NCBI RefSeq assembly: GCF_900103165.1
Contig: NZ_FNKY01000001.1
Coordinates: forward strand, 2,480,001-2,544,000
From: Nitrosospira multiformis
Lineage (GTDB): Bacteria; Pseudomonadota; Gammaproteobacteria; Burkholderiales; Nitrosomonadaceae
Direction of reading: 5' to 3'
Length of the DNA: 64,000 nucleotides
Positions within the stretch are counted from its first letter, which is position 1. The number at the start of each line of letters is the position of its first letter. Both the position numbers and the translations under genes were made by a program. Positions 6,818-16,037 of this stretch are shown here, in pieces. Below the pieces are notes generated by a model. The model was given only the letters and a program-made list of their open reading frames with translations. It made no database searches and was not told the origin of the DNA.

Positions 6818-9196
6818 CTAATAACCCTTCAACCTCGCAAAGGCCGCCGCCATTGCGCCGTTAGGCTCAGGTTCCCGTTTTTGTTGTTGCTGCTTAGGCC
6901 GCGATGAATCGTCCCTTCTGTCACCACGATGTTCAGATTTGTCGCTACGCTGCTCAGGCTTGTTCTCGCGTTGTCCCTGCTGTGATGGGACATCCGCCAA
7001 CCGCATCGTGAGCGCGATCCGCTTGCGCTTTTCATCGATCTCCACCACCTTGACCTTCACCACCTGCCCCACCTTAACTACGGTATGCGGGTCCTTCACA
7101 AACTTATCGGCAAGCGCGGAAATATGCACCAGCCCATCCTGATGCACACCGATATCCACGAATGCACCGAAAGCGGCAACGTTGGTCACCACTCCCTCCA
7201 GGATCATGTCCGGGCGCAAATCCTTCATCTCGTTCACGCCTTCCTTAAAGGTGGCGGTGGTGAATTCCGGACGCGGGTCGCGGCCCGGCTTTTCCAGTTC
7301 ACCCAGGATGTCGCTGATCGTCGGTATTCCGTACTTGCCATCCGCATACTTCGCCGGATTCAGCGACTTCAATAGCTGGCCGTTACCGATAATTGTCTTG
7401 ATATCCTGCTTGAGGTCGGCGATGATTTTTTCCACCAGTGGATAGGATTCGGGGTGCACGGCCGAGGCATCCAGCGGGTTGTCGCCGTTCATGATGCGCA
7501 GGAACCCCGCCGCCTGCTCGAAGGTCTTGTCGCCCAGGCGTGGCACCTCGCGCAGAGCCGCGCGCGAAGTAAACATGCCTTTTTTGTCGCGGTAAGTAAC
7601 GATGCTTTGCGCCACGGTGCTGTTGAGCCCGGATACCCGCTCCAGCAAAAGCGGTGAGGCGGTGTTGACATCCACCCCCACCGCGTTCACGCAATCCTCG
7701 ACTACGGCATCGAGCGAGCGTGCAAGCTGGGTTTGGGCAACGTCATGCTGGTATTGGCCCACCCCGATGGACTTGGGATCGACTTTCACCAGTTCCGCCA
7801 ACGGATCTTGCAAGCGGCGGGCGATGGATACGGCGCCGCGCAATGATACGTCCATGTCGGGCAATTCGCGCGAAGCGAATTCGGAAGCGGAATAGACCGA
7901 CGCGCCCGCTTCCGACACCACAATCGAGGTCAGCTTGAGCGCAGGGCGCAGCTTGATCAGGTCTCTTGCCAGCTTGTCGGTTTCCCGCGAGGCCGTGCCG
8001 TTGCCGATGGAAATCAGCGATACTCCATGTTTTTCGGCCAGCTTTCCCAGAATATGAAGCGACCCCTCCCAATCGTTCTTCGGCTGGTGGGGATAAATCA
8101 CGGCGGTTTCCATGACCTTGCCGGTGGCATCCACCACCGCCACCTTGACGCCGGTGCGCAGGCCAGGGTCGAGGCCCATGGTGGCGCGCGGCCCGGCGGG
8201 TGCCGCCAGCAGCAGCGCCTTCAGGTTGCGCGCAAAAACATGGATGGCTTCGGTTTCCGCACGCTTGCGCAGTGTGCCCATCAACTCGTTTTCCAGATGC
8301 GGAAAACTCTTTACCCGCCAGGTCCAGCGGACAGTATCGCTGAGCCATGCGTCAGCCGGCCGGCCCTGATTCTTGATGCGGAAGCGGGTGGCGATATGTG
8401 CCTCGCAGGGATTGAGCGGTGCATCCCATTTGGGTTTTTCCGCTTCGGAATCGAGCCGCAAGTCGACATGCAGGATTTCCTCGCGGCGGCCACGCAGCAT
8501 CGCCAGGGCGCGGTGCGAAGGGATAGTATTGATTGTTTCGGAAGAGTCGAAATAATCGGAAAATTTGGCGCCTGCCTCCTCTTTGCCCTTGACGATCTTC
8601 GATTCCACTACGCCATGCGCCAGCAGATATTCACGCAGCCACTGGAGCAGTGTTGCATCTTCGGCAAAGCGCTCCATCAGGATCTGGCGCGCGCCTTCAA
8701 GCGCGGCTTTGGCATCTTCCACACCAGGGTTATCGCCCTGATCGGTGGTAAAAGCGGGTTTCAGGTATTTACCGGCTTCTTCCTCGGGTTGCAGCATGGG
8801 GTTAGCCAGCAACGCATCCGCCAACGGTTCCAACCCCGCCTCCAGCGCAATTTGTGCCTTGGTGCGGCGCTTTTTCTTGAACGGCAAATACAGGTCTTCG
8901 AGGCGCGTCTTGTCTTCCGCCTGATTGATCGAGGCCAGCAATACCGGTGTCATTTTACCCTGCTCTTCAATGGAAGCGATGATCGCGGCACGCCTGTCCT
9001 CCAATTCGCGCAGGTAGGTCAGCCGCTCTTCCAGCAGGCGCAACTGGATATCGTCCAGCCCGCCCGTCGCTTCCTTGCGGTAACGCGCAATAAATGGCAC
9101 GGTGGCGCCTTCATCGAGCAGGGCTATCGCAGCAGCGACTTGCGGGGATTGGGCGGCGAGTTCGAGAGACAGGCGTTGCGTAATGGTGGGTAGCAT
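6818..9196 (-). CDS. tex: Transcription accessory protein Tex
   Basis: A 792-residue RNA-binding protein of the Tex/Spt6 family. The N-terminus ([19 protein letters not shown], then [17 protein letters not shown]) is diagnostic. A YqgF/RNase H-like domain follows ([18 protein letters not shown], near residue 340), then helix-hairpin-helix motifs ([12 protein letters not shown], near 510) and a C-terminal S1 domain ([21 protein letters not shown], near 660). After the S1 domain comes a charged tail with Gln/Arg/Lys runs of low complexity, common in proteobacterial Tex. Two in-frame ATGs lie at 9211 and 9196; the second matches the family start better, and neither has a strong ribosome binding site. 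It stands alone. Tex is a housekeeping factor for transcription and stress survival. Confidence 0.95.
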   Translation of the reverse strand: MLPTITQRLSLELAAQSPQVAAAIALLDEGATVPFIARYRKEATGGLDDIQLRLLEERLTYLRELEDRRAAIIASIEEQGKMTPVLLASINQAEDKTRLEDLYLPFKKKRRTKAQIALEAGLEPLADALLANPMLQPEEEAGKYLKPAFTTDQGDNPGVEDAKAALEGARQILMERFAEDATLLQWLREYLLAHGVVESKIVKGKEEAGAKFSDYFDSSETINTIPSHRALAMLRGRREEILHVDLRLDSEAEKPKWDAPLNPCEAHIATRFRIKNQGRPADAWLSDTVRWTWRVKSFPHLENELMGTLRKRAETEAIHVFARNLKALLLAAPAGPRATMGLDPGLRTGVKVAVVDATGKVMETAVIYPHQPKNDWEGSLHILGKLAEKHGVSLISIGNGTASRETDKLARDLIKLRPALKLTSIVVSEAGASVYSASEFASRELPDMDVSLRGAVSIARRLQDPLAELVKVDPKSIGVGQYQHDVAQTQLARSLDAVVEDCVNAVGVDVNTASPLLLERVSGLNSTVAQSIVTYRDKKGMFTSRAALREVPRLGDKTFEQAAGFLRIMNGDNPLDASAVHPESYPLVEKIIADLKQDIKTIIGNGQLLKSLNPAKYADGKYGIPTISDILGELEKPGRDPRPEFTTATFKEGVNEMKDLRPDMILEGVVTNVAAFGAFVDIGVHQDGLVHISALADKFVKDPHTVVKVGQVVKVKVVEIDEKRKRIALTMRLADVPSQQGQRENKPEQRSDKSEHRGDRRDDSSRPKQQQQKREPEPNGAMAAAFARLKGY

Positions 9197-9434
9197 GGTG
9201 GATGGCAGCATAGGTTTTATGGAGGAATACTATCTGTAAATAGGCCAAGCATGACGAGGCAGGTCCGATGCAGGACCGCGCCATCATATCATCGATGGAT
9301 GAGGCGGGTATCTGGAGGCAGGTGCCGCACGGGCAGAGTGTAAATCAATGGCATTGATCTCCCGATCACGCCACGTTCGGGCTTCGAAATAGATAAGAAG
9401 AATTTTTTCTACCGGACGCTTCAGGTGCAAGCGC

Positions 9435-10001
9435 TTAATCCTTGGCGCCCATCGCCTGTGTTTTTGGCGCCTCTACCCCTCCCTGGTCGACATAAATGAG
9501 CTTCGTTGTGTCGAATCCCAGCTCATCAGCCTTTTTTATGAACCTTTTCAGTGCTGCGTCATCGACATGCGCGGTCCTGGAAAGAAACCACAAATACTTG
9601 CGATCCGGTCCAGTGACGTAGGAATACTGGTAGGCTTCATCCAGGTCGAACACCACATACGAACCATAAAAAGGACCAAAGAACGATACTTTGAGATAGC
9701 CGATATCAGGGCTTTCTACGAAATATGCCTTGCCTTCTGCCGTCCGCCATTCTTTTTTCTCCGGATCATATCCGCGATTCAGGACCCGGATGCCGCCATC
9801 TTCACGAAGACTGTAATTGGCCGTAATGTTGTTCAGCCCTTTTTCATACGAATGCTCGAGTCGTGCAATCTCAAACCAGTCTCCGAGATATCGCTGGGAA
9901 TCGAAATTCTTCACCGGTGTAATGCCCTTGGGAACCCCGATTTCGCATCCCATCAGCATCAGCGAAGCTGCCGCTACCAGCATAAACAATAATTTTTGCA
10001 T
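9435..10001 (-). CDS. blc: Outer-membrane lipoprotein of the lipocalin family (Blc-like)
   Basis: A 188-residue lipoprotein. The signal peptide ends in the lipobox LMLMGC, so Cys19 would be lipidated; Glu at +2 favours outer-membrane sorting. The mature part begins like bacterial lipocalins (GITPVKNFDSQRYLGDWFEIARLEH, with the GxW motif) and keeps RGYDPEKKEW, FFGPFYGSYVVFDLDE and the closing helix with the TKLIYVDQ ending. Known Blc proteins bind fatty acids or lysophospholipids at the inner face of the outer membrane under envelope stress. The start at 10001 has GAAGGGA 7 bases upstream; the frame stays open further upstream but that part has no family resemblance. A C-terminal tail of about 14 residues exceeds the usual length. 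Confidence 0.92.
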   Translation of the reverse strand: MQKLLFMLVAAASLMLMGCEIGVPKGITPVKNFDSQRYLGDWFEIARLEHSYEKGLNNITANYSLREDGGIRVLNRGYDPEKKEWRTAEGKAYFVESPDIGYLKVSFFGPFYGSYVVFDLDEAYQYSYVTGPDRKYLWFLSRTAHVDDAALKRFIKKADELGFDTTKLIYVDQGGVEAPKTQAMGAKD

Positions 10002-10132
10002 CTGGATTCCCTTCAATAGTCGTGTTAAAAACGATATACCTTCATGCTGCCAGGTTGCTCCCCCGGCAGCTGATTCGCTGCGCATGCACGATGCAAATAG
10101 TCTTATCGGCGTCGAAGCTGTACCTGCGCGCG

Positions 10133-12304
10133 TCAGGAATGCCCTTCGGAAGGCGCCGTCGCCGCCACGGCGGTTTCGCCCTGTCCATCTATGCCTGTAT
10201 CTTCCCGTGCCGCTTCCTCCTCGCGCCCAAGCAGCCTGAGTGCGGCAGCGGTAACGCGCTCGGCTGTAAAGCCGAACCGTTTCATGACTTCCTCTCCTGG
10301 GGCCGAGGCGCCGAAGTGGTCGATACCGATAACCGTTCCCTCTGTCCCCGCAAATCTTTCCCATCCGAGAGAAGCCGCGGCTTCGATGGTGACGCGCTTT
10401 TGCACAGCGGCAGGCAGGACCCGCTCCCGATAACTGTTGTCCTGCTCGGCGAACAACTCCCAGCTCGGCAGGCTAACCACTCGGGCGCGCACCCCCAGTT
10501 CCTTCAACCGTCGCTGAGCCTTGACGCATAGGTCAACCTCGGATCCTGTTCCAATAAGCAATACCTCAGGCGCGCCTCCTGCTGCCTCCGCAAGAATATA
10601 CGCGCCACGCGCAACCCCCGCCTCCTGCGAGAAGGAACGATCCAGAATGGAAAGATTCTGCCGGGATAATACCAGCAGGGTCGGGGTGGACCGCTGCACC
10701 GCAATCATCCAAGCCTCCGCGGTCTCGTTGGCATCAGCCGGGCGAATGACAGTCAAGCCCGGAATCGCCCGCAACCCGGCCAAATGCTCGATCGGCTCAT
10801 GCGTCGGGCCATCCTCGCCAACCGCAATACTGTCGTGCGTGAAGACATACACCACCCGCAGTTCCATGAGTGCGCCAAGGCGTATGGCTGGCTTCATATA
10901 ATCGGAAAAGACGAAAAACGTTGCACTGAACGGGAGTATGCCTCCATGCGCAGCCATGCCGTTGACTATCGCACCCATCCCGTGCTCACGAACGCCAAAG
11001 GCAAGGTTACGCCCTGTGTGGCCCCACTTGCCGCCTACGGCCCCGGAGATGCCTGGTGTGTCGTCCGGTGGCTGAAAATCACCTTGCTCTTTCAGCGCCG
11101 TGTTGGTGGAGGGATTCAAATCCGCCGAACCGCCGATAATATTCGGGATACGCTGTGCCAAAGCGTTCAAAACTTGTCCTCCCGCCACGCGCGTCGATAC
11201 CGGTTTGTCCTCGGGCTTCCACGCCGGCAGTCCTGCCGCAAAATCCGTGGGCAAACGTCCACCCATGACTTGATCCCATTCGGCAGCTTCCGCCGGATAG
11301 GCAGACCGGTACGCATCCAGACGCCGTTGCCACGCCTGCTGATCCGTTGCCCCTTGGTTAATGGCCTGGCGGAAATGCGATACGGCTTCGGGCGGCAGAA
11401 AAAACGTATCAGTCGTAGGCCAACCCAGCGCTTTTTTCGTGGCGGCCACTTCCTCCTCGCCCAATGGCGCCCCGTGGGCGTGAAACGTGTCCTGCTTTTT
11501 GGGGCTCCCGTAACCTATATGCGTTCGCACCAGCAGCAAGGATGGCCGCCCTGTCTCGGCCTGCGCTTCCCGCAAGGCTGCGTCAATATCGTCCGTGTCG
11601 TTGCCGTCCGGCACGCCACGGGTATGCCATCCATATGCCTCAAACCGCCGGGCGACATCTTCGGTAAATGTGAGATCCGTTGCGCCGGCGAGGGTGATGT
11701 GATTCTGATCGTAAAGGTAGATCAGCTTGCCCAGGCGAAGATGTCCGGCGAGGGATGCCGCTTCCGCTGCAACGCCTTCCATGAGATCCCCATCGGAAAC
11801 AAGCGCATAAGTATAGTGATCTACCAGCTTATGGTCGGGACGATTAAAGCGGCCTGCCAGCCATGCCTCGGCAATAGCCATGCCCACGCCGTTGCCGAAC
11901 CCCTGCCCCAGGGGACCGGTCGAAACCTCCACCCCGGGCGTATGAAGGCTGCGCTCGGGATGGCCGGGCGTGCGGCTGCCCCATTGACGGAAGCGCTTGA
12001 TCTCATCCAGGGGCAGATCGTAGCCTGTCAGGTGTAACAGGCTATAGAGGAGCATTGAACCATGCCCGGCGGATAAGACGAAGCGATCACGATCCGGCCA
12101 CAGCGGATCGTGCGGGTTGAATTTGAGAAAGCGTGTCCAGAGAACGTAGGCCATGGCTGCCGCGCCCATAGGCAGTCCAGGGTGGCCTGAGTTGGCCTTC
12201 TGCACGGCATCCATGGACAGTACGCGTATGGTGTTGATGCACAGGTTATCCAAGGCTGTATCGTGTGTTGCACCCTTATAGCCTTCGTTCGGCTGCTCTG
12301 ACAT
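10133..12304 (-). CDS. tkt: Transketolase
   Basis: A 723-residue cytoplasmic enzyme of the pentose phosphate and Calvin cycles that moves two-carbon units between sugar phosphates using thiamine diphosphate. Seen: the N-terminal [32 protein letters not shown], the thiamine-diphosphate motif [30 protein letters not shown] and SRQNL in the pyrimidine domain, and the C-terminal domain with [18 protein letters not shown]. The start at 12304 follows GGAGGATAAAA; an upstream in-frame ATG has no such site. The last ~35 residues ([12 protein letters not shown]...) extend beyond the common end of the family and are low-complexity acidic. In an autotroph this gene would serve CO2 fixation, but no other Calvin gene is nearby. 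Confidence 0.96.
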   Translation of the reverse strand: MSEQPNEGYKGATHDTALDNLCINTIRVLSMDAVQKANSGHPGLPMGAAAMAYVLWTRFLKFNPHDPLWPDRDRFVLSAGHGSMLLYSLLHLTGYDLPLDEIKRFRQWGSRTPGHPERSLHTPGVEVSTGPLGQGFGNGVGMAIAEAWLAGRFNRPDHKLVDHYTYALVSDGDLMEGVAAEAASLAGHLRLGKLIYLYDQNHITLAGATDLTFTEDVARRFEAYGWHTRGVPDGNDTDDIDAALREAQAETGRPSLLLVRTHIGYGSPKKQDTFHAHGAPLGEEEVAATKKALGWPTTDTFFLPPEAVSHFRQAINQGATDQQAWQRRLDAYRSAYPAEAAEWDQVMGGRLPTDFAAGLPAWKPEDKPVSTRVAGGQVLNALAQRIPNIIGGSADLNPSTNTALKEQGDFQPPDDTPGISGAVGGKWGHTGRNLAFGVREHGMGAIVNGMAAHGGILPFSATFFVFSDYMKPAIRLGALMELRVVYVFTHDSIAVGEDGPTHEPIEHLAGLRAIPGLTVIRPADANETAEAWMIAVQRSTPTLLVLSRQNLSILDRSFSQEAGVARGAYILAEAAGGAPEVLLIGTGSEVDLCVKAQRRLKELGVRARVVSLPSWELFAEQDNSYRERVLPAAVQKRVTIEAAASLGWERFAGTEGTVIGIDHFGASAPGEEVMKRFGFTAERVTAAALRLLGREEEAAREDTGIDGQGETAVAATAPSEGHS

Positions 12305-12382
12305 TTTTATCCTCCACACCGGGTACCGGCGAGTTGATACGCTGTTCCTATGAATATTACTGGGAAGTAGCAGGAAATGGAA

Positions 12383-12712
12383 TCAATGAATCAGTTTCGG
12401 ATAAGCTACCGGGTCGAAGTCCACCCATTCTCCGTTTTCCCACGCGCCCCGGGCACTTTCGATGTCTTTCGCGCCGGAGTGTTTCAGGCTATCGATGATA
12501 CGCTGCTTCAGTTCCAGTTTGGCCACTCGAACCGCTACCATCATTCCCGCCGGCCTCGGCCGGGGCTCCTGGCTCGTGGCTTCGCCTTCTTCCGGAAGGC
12601 CGCTCGCCGCGCCATACAGCGAACCGGCGTATCCTCCAACCGCAGCGCCTATCCCGCCACCGGCGGGGTCTCCCACCAGGGTGCCGATGGTCGCGCCTGC
12701 AATCAGTGTCAA
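12383..12712 (-). CDS. Glycine-zipper protein, possibly N-terminally truncated
   Basis: A 109-residue frame starting at TTG (12712). Residues 5-45 form a glycine-zipper hydrophobic helix (GATIGTLVGDPAGGGIGAAVG, then YAGSLYG). The C-terminal half (MMVAVRVAK, SGAKDIESARGAW, WVDFDP) resembles the second domain of general-stress proteins of the YflT/17M type, whose usual first domain (~60 residues before the zipper) is missing. No in-frame ATG exists: the frame is closed by TGA about 42 bases upstream, while an ATG in another frame (GTGATGCGGGCG) would join only after a one-base shift. It may therefore be a broken or atypical copy. It lies between the transketolase gene and the mrp operon on the same strand. 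Confidence 0.5.
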   Translation of the reverse strand: MTLIAGATIGTLVGDPAGGGIGAAVGGYAGSLYGAASGLPEEGEATSQEPRPRPAGMMVAVRVAKLELKQRIIDSLKHSGAKDIESARGAWENGEWVDFDPVAYPKLIH

Positions 12713-12837
12713 GCGGGTGCTGAAGTTATCGCCCGCATCACCTCATGGCAGATTCAGGGTGTTGTTTGAGTGAGGGCGTGGCAAGAGGCAGATCAGTTGT
12801 CCTTAGCATATCGCAACCCGTTGCACGGTGAAAAAAT

Positions 12838-13203
12838 TTATTCGGAAGCTCCTTCGGCTCCATCCGGGGCATGCGTGACTTTTTTGACGCCATCCTCGCG
12901 TCTGCGGTATATCCCTGCACGCATGAGCAGCATCGCGGTCACGGGCGATGTGGCTATCACAAACAGCGCAATCAGCACCTCCTGGAATATGAACCGGTGT
13001 GCCTGCACGGAAGCAATCAATATCGACGCCAGCAACACGCAGCCCAGGCCGAGGGTATTACCCATGGTGGGCCCATGGATGCGCGCAAACAAATCCGGCA
13101 GTCTCAGCAAGCCGGAAGAGCCGATCAGCGTCAACACCCCGCCCGATACAAGCAGCAATGATGCCAACAGATCCGCCCACAAGGGAATGTCTGTCATGAT
13201 CAT
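12838..13203 (-). CDS. mrpG: Mrp-type Na+/H+ antiporter subunit G
   Basis: A 121-residue membrane protein with three hydrophobic segments (residues ~10-30, 45-68 and 75-96). The MnhG/MrpG signature is seen in LIGSSGLLRLPDLFARIHGPTMGNTLG and the closing helix VIATSPVTAMLLMRAG. Subunit G is a small but essential part of the multisubunit Mrp/Mnh/Pha complex that exchanges Na+ or K+ for H+ across the inner membrane. It is the last gene of the six-gene operon; its ATG overlaps the stop of mrpF (ATGA). The hydrophilic C-terminus of about 20 residues is variable in the family. Confidence 0.93.
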   Translation of the reverse strand: MIMTDIPLWADLLASLLLVSGGVLTLIGSSGLLRLPDLFARIHGPTMGNTLGLGCVLLASILIASVQAHRFIFQEVLIALFVIATSPVTAMLLMRAGIYRRREDGVKKVTHAPDGAEGASE

Positions 13204-13481
13204 GGTTCGATCACTTCCCCGCGCAGCAGGAACTTTGCCATCGCGGCTGAACCGACGAAACCGAACAGCGCGATCAGCAGGGCGATATCGAAATAGATTC
13301 TGGAGCCAAACTGGATTCCCAGCGTCAGCATCGTTAGCATACCATTGACATATAAGGTATCGAGCGCCAGTACGCGGTCTTCAGCGGCTGGCCCTCGCAA
13401 CAGGCGGATCGCCGCGCATAGCATGGCCAGTGCGAAAGCCATCAGCGCAAAGGATAGAGCCCAGGGCAGCAGTGGTGTCAT
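13200..13481 (-). CDS. mrpF: Mrp-type Na+/H+ antiporter subunit F
   Basis: A 93-residue protein with three transmembrane helices and the MrpF blocks RLLRGPAAEDRVLALDTLYVN and LIALFGFVGSAAMAKFLLRG. The Arg-Gly-Pro-x-x-x-Asp-Arg-Val motif is characteristic of the family. Its start overlaps the end of mrpE by four bases (ATGA) and its end overlaps mrpG in the same way, so the whole set is translationally coupled. Confidence 0.93.
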   Translation of the reverse strand: MTPLLPWALSFALMAFALAMLCAAIRLLRGPAAEDRVLALDTLYVNGMLTMLTLGIQFGSRIYFDIALLIALFGFVGSAAMAKFLLRGEVIEP

Positions 13482-13966
13482 TCGAAAATCTCCATCAGTG
13501 GACGTTCGTAACGGTGCTTGATCGTTCGAATCCAGGTTTCCTCATCCTGCAAATCCAGCACATGAATCGTCAGGTCACCCCCATCCGCCGAAAGGCCGGC
13601 CCAGATGGTGCCCGGTGTCGCAGTAATTATACAAGCCAGCGCCGCCAGCCCGTATGGATCACGCAGATCAATGGGTATCCTCATGAAGCCCGAATTGGAA
13701 CGTCGCTTCAGGGGCCCAAGAATGATGCCCGCGACGGCAATATTGGAACGGGCGATATCAAACAATACGACGAAAATGAGCCTCACCGCCGCCAGCAGAT
13801 GGTGGGGACGGGCGCGTAATGGTCGCATGGCCGCCGTCCCGAGCGCGATGGCAACCGTCAGTACCAGGCCCAGCACCAGATGACCGGGCGCCAGCGTATC
13901 GTTAAGCAGGAGCCATAAGGCGAGCAGCATCACCGTGAATAGCGTCAGGGATGGCCAGCGTTTCAT
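13478..13966 (-). CDS. mrpE: Mrp-type Na+/H+ antiporter subunit E
   Basis: A 162-residue membrane protein. The N-terminal half is hydrophobic (WPSLTLFTVMLLALWLLLN, then LVLGLVLTVAIALG). The family motifs follow: LIFVVLFDIARSNIAVAG, SGFMRIPIDLRDPYGLAALA and ITATPGTIWAGLSADGGDLTIHVLD. MrpE is required for assembly and stability of the complex. Four-base overlaps with mrpD upstream and mrpF downstream. Confidence 0.93.
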   Translation of the reverse strand: MKRWPSLTLFTVMLLALWLLLNDTLAPGHLVLGLVLTVAIALGTAAMRPLRARPHHLLAAVRLIFVVLFDIARSNIAVAGIILGPLKRRSNSGFMRIPIDLRDPYGLAALACIITATPGTIWAGLSADGGDLTIHVLDLQDEETWIRTIKHRYERPLMEIFE

Positions 13967-15696
13967 CGCCCTATTCCTCCTGTTTCCCCTACTCCCCCCA
14001 CTCCCCCCAGTCCCTCGATGACCTCGATGACCTCTGTCTCGTGTAAGGCATTTGATAACGGACCGCCTCCCAATACCGCGTCGATATACGTCTGCGGCGA
14101 GGACAACGAATGTCCCGCGAGACCCAGAAAGTCCGATGCCGGTCCCGCCCCCACCGCCAGCGCCACGCTCAACAGCAGCAGCACGGCAACCGGTGCTGCT
14201 TCGACCAGGTGCAACTGCGGCGTCACGATCTCACCCGAGTTCCAGAACAGCCGCACGCCCATTTTGCACAGCGCGATGACCCCGATCAGGCTGGATCCCA
14301 GCACTGCCGCCCACAGCACCCATATCGATGTCGGCAGCGCCTCAAGCGGCATGTCGGACGGCACGGTCTCCAGTGCGGCGGAAAGAATCCAGAACTTCGC
14401 GACAAAACCCGATAATGGCGGCAGCCCCGTCACCAGAAGCGCACACGCAATGAAGCTCATGCCCAAAAATGCCATTGCCGCCGGTATGACAATTCCCACG
14501 GCTTCGTCGGGGCGGCTGGGATCAAGCGGTTCTTCAAGATCGAATGATTCAGCCGCATCTTCCGGAACGTTTTCGCCGGATCGCTGGGTACGCTCGATCA
14601 TTTCGCTGAGCATGAAAAAAGCACCCGTAGCCAGTACCGAACTCACCAGATAAAACAATGCCGCACTCTTCATCCCGGCGCCACCCAGACCGAGCGCCGT
14701 CAACAGCGTACCGGCCGATGCGATGACGCAGTAGGCGGCCAGTCGCTGTGGCTGGCGTGCGGCCAGCATACCGGCAGTGCCCAGTACAAGTGTGACCAGT
14801 CCGATACCGAACAGCCAGCCGTCGCCGAATGGGGCCGGACCACCCAAATTGCCGGATGAAATGGACGGGTCGGACAACAGCGAGCCCAATCGCAGCAGCG
14901 CGTAAATCCCTACCTTTGTCATGATCGAAAATATGGCCGCCACCGGCGGGGCTGCGGCGCTATAAGTGGCCGGCAGCCAGAAGTTCAGCGGCCACGCTCC
15001 CGCCTTGAGCAAAAAAGCCACCCCCAGGATCGCCGCGCCGGCTTCAAACAGGATACGGTCGCCATCCGGCAATGTTGGAACGCGTGCCGCGAGGTCCGCC
15101 ATGTTCAACGTTCCGCTTGCGCCGTAGATCAATGAAACCCCGATCAGGAAAACAAATGACCCCGCCAGATTGACGGCGATGTAGTGCAGGCCCGCCTTGA
15201 CCCTCGCCGCACCCAAGCCGTGCAGCGCCAGGCCGTAGGAAGCAGCCAGCAGCACCTCCACGAATACAAACAGATTGAACAAATCACCGGTCAGGAACGC
15301 GCCATTTATTCCCATGACGATAAATTGGAACAGCGACTGAAAATGCGGCCCCATCTTTTTCCAGCGCGCCTGCGCATACACCAGCGATGCCAGTGCCAGC
15401 ACCGCATTCAGCAACAGCATCACCGCCGACAACCTGTCCACCACCAGCACGATGCCGAATGGCGCCTGCCAGCCGCCCAGCAGATAAACACTGATGCCGT
15501 CTGGCCAGATCTCGGGCATTGCATCGCTGACCACATAGATCAGCGCCACTGCGGCCGCCAGGTTTGCCAGCGCGGCGCAAAGGGCCACAATTGCGCGTTC
15601 CGTGCGCCGGGCTTCGGCGAACAGCAGCATGGCCGCACCCGCCACCAGGGGGACGACTACCGGAAATATGGGAAGGTGCTGTATCCAGGTATTCAT
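13963..15696 (-). CDS. mrpD: Mrp-type Na+/H+ antiporter subunit D
   Basis: A 577-residue polytopic protein related to the proton-pumping subunits NuoL/M/N of complex I. Key features: FQFIVMGINGAFLTGDLFNLFVFVEVLL with the conserved Glu of transmembrane helix 5, KAGLHYIAVNLAGSFVFLIG, LLKAGAWPLNFWLPATYSAAAPPVAAIFSIMTKVG with the conserved Lys residues, and GLPPLSGFVAKFWI. About 14 or more helices are visible. The C-terminal tail is a run of Glu, Val, Ile and Gly (EVIEVIEGLGGVGGVG...), a low-complexity ending that looks like a local repeat expansion. Coupled to both neighbours by four-base overlaps. Confidence 0.95.
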   Translation of the reverse strand: MNTWIQHLPIFPVVVPLVAGAAMLLFAEARRTERAIVALCAALANLAAAVALIYVVSDAMPEIWPDGISVYLLGGWQAPFGIVLVVDRLSAVMLLLNAVLALASLVYAQARWKKMGPHFQSLFQFIVMGINGAFLTGDLFNLFVFVEVLLAASYGLALHGLGAARVKAGLHYIAVNLAGSFVFLIGVSLIYGASGTLNMADLAARVPTLPDGDRILFEAGAAILGVAFLLKAGAWPLNFWLPATYSAAAPPVAAIFSIMTKVGIYALLRLGSLLSDPSISSGNLGGPAPFGDGWLFGIGLVTLVLGTAGMLAARQPQRLAAYCVIASAGTLLTALGLGGAGMKSAALFYLVSSVLATGAFFMLSEMIERTQRSGENVPEDAAESFDLEEPLDPSRPDEAVGIVIPAAMAFLGMSFIACALLVTGLPPLSGFVAKFWILSAALETVPSDMPLEALPTSIWVLWAAVLGSSLIGVIALCKMGVRLFWNSGEIVTPQLHLVEAAPVAVLLLLSVALAVGAGPASDFLGLAGHSLSSPQTYIDAVLGGGPLSNALHETEVIEVIEGLGGVGGVGETGGIGR

Positions 15697-16037
15697 GGCT
15701 CGAGCTCTTCGCCCTCGACATGATCGGTGCCCGTCAGGCCGCGTGAAGCCAGCAGCACCACCAGAAACAGTGCTGTGGTGGCGAAGCCGATCACAATCGC
15801 CGTCAGAACCAGCGCCTGCGGCACGGGATCATCGTAAAGGGATGGATCGGCTTGCCTGAGGATATCGATGATGGGAACGAGCCCCACGGTCAGCCGCCCC
15901 ATCCCGAAAATGAACAGGTTCACCGCGTATGAAAGCAAGGTGAGGCCCATGATGACCTGAAAGGTACGCGGACGCAGCAGCAGCCACACGCCCGATCCGG
16001 TCAATACGCCGATTGCCAGGGCATAGACGATTTCCAT
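15693..16037 (-). CDS. mrpC: Mrp-type Na+/H+ antiporter subunit C
   Basis: A 114-residue, three-helix protein homologous to NuoK. Seen: IGVLTGSGVWLLLRPRTFQVIMGLTLLSYAVNLFIFGMG, then DPVPQALVLTAIVIGFATTALFLVV, the hallmark of MrpC. The ATG at 16037 is preceded by AAGGAGAATTG and shares its first base with the stop codon of the mrpAB gene (TGATG), so translation is coupled. A longer open frame upstream has no family resemblance and was rejected. Confidence 0.94.
   Translation of the reverse strand: MEIVYALAIGVLTGSGVWLLLRPRTFQVIMGLTLLSYAVNLFIFGMGRLTVGLVPIIDILRQADPSLYDDPVPQALVLTAIVIGFATTALFLVVLLASRGLTGTDHVEGEELEP

Noticed and set aside
8027-9193. Long open frame on the plus strand opposite tex
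   Set aside because: It is antisense to a strongly conserved gene, has no ribosome binding site and is a product of GC-rich codon use.
10784-12037. Long open frame on the plus strand opposite the transketolase gene
   Set aside because: Antisense shadow of tkt; no domain and no start signal.
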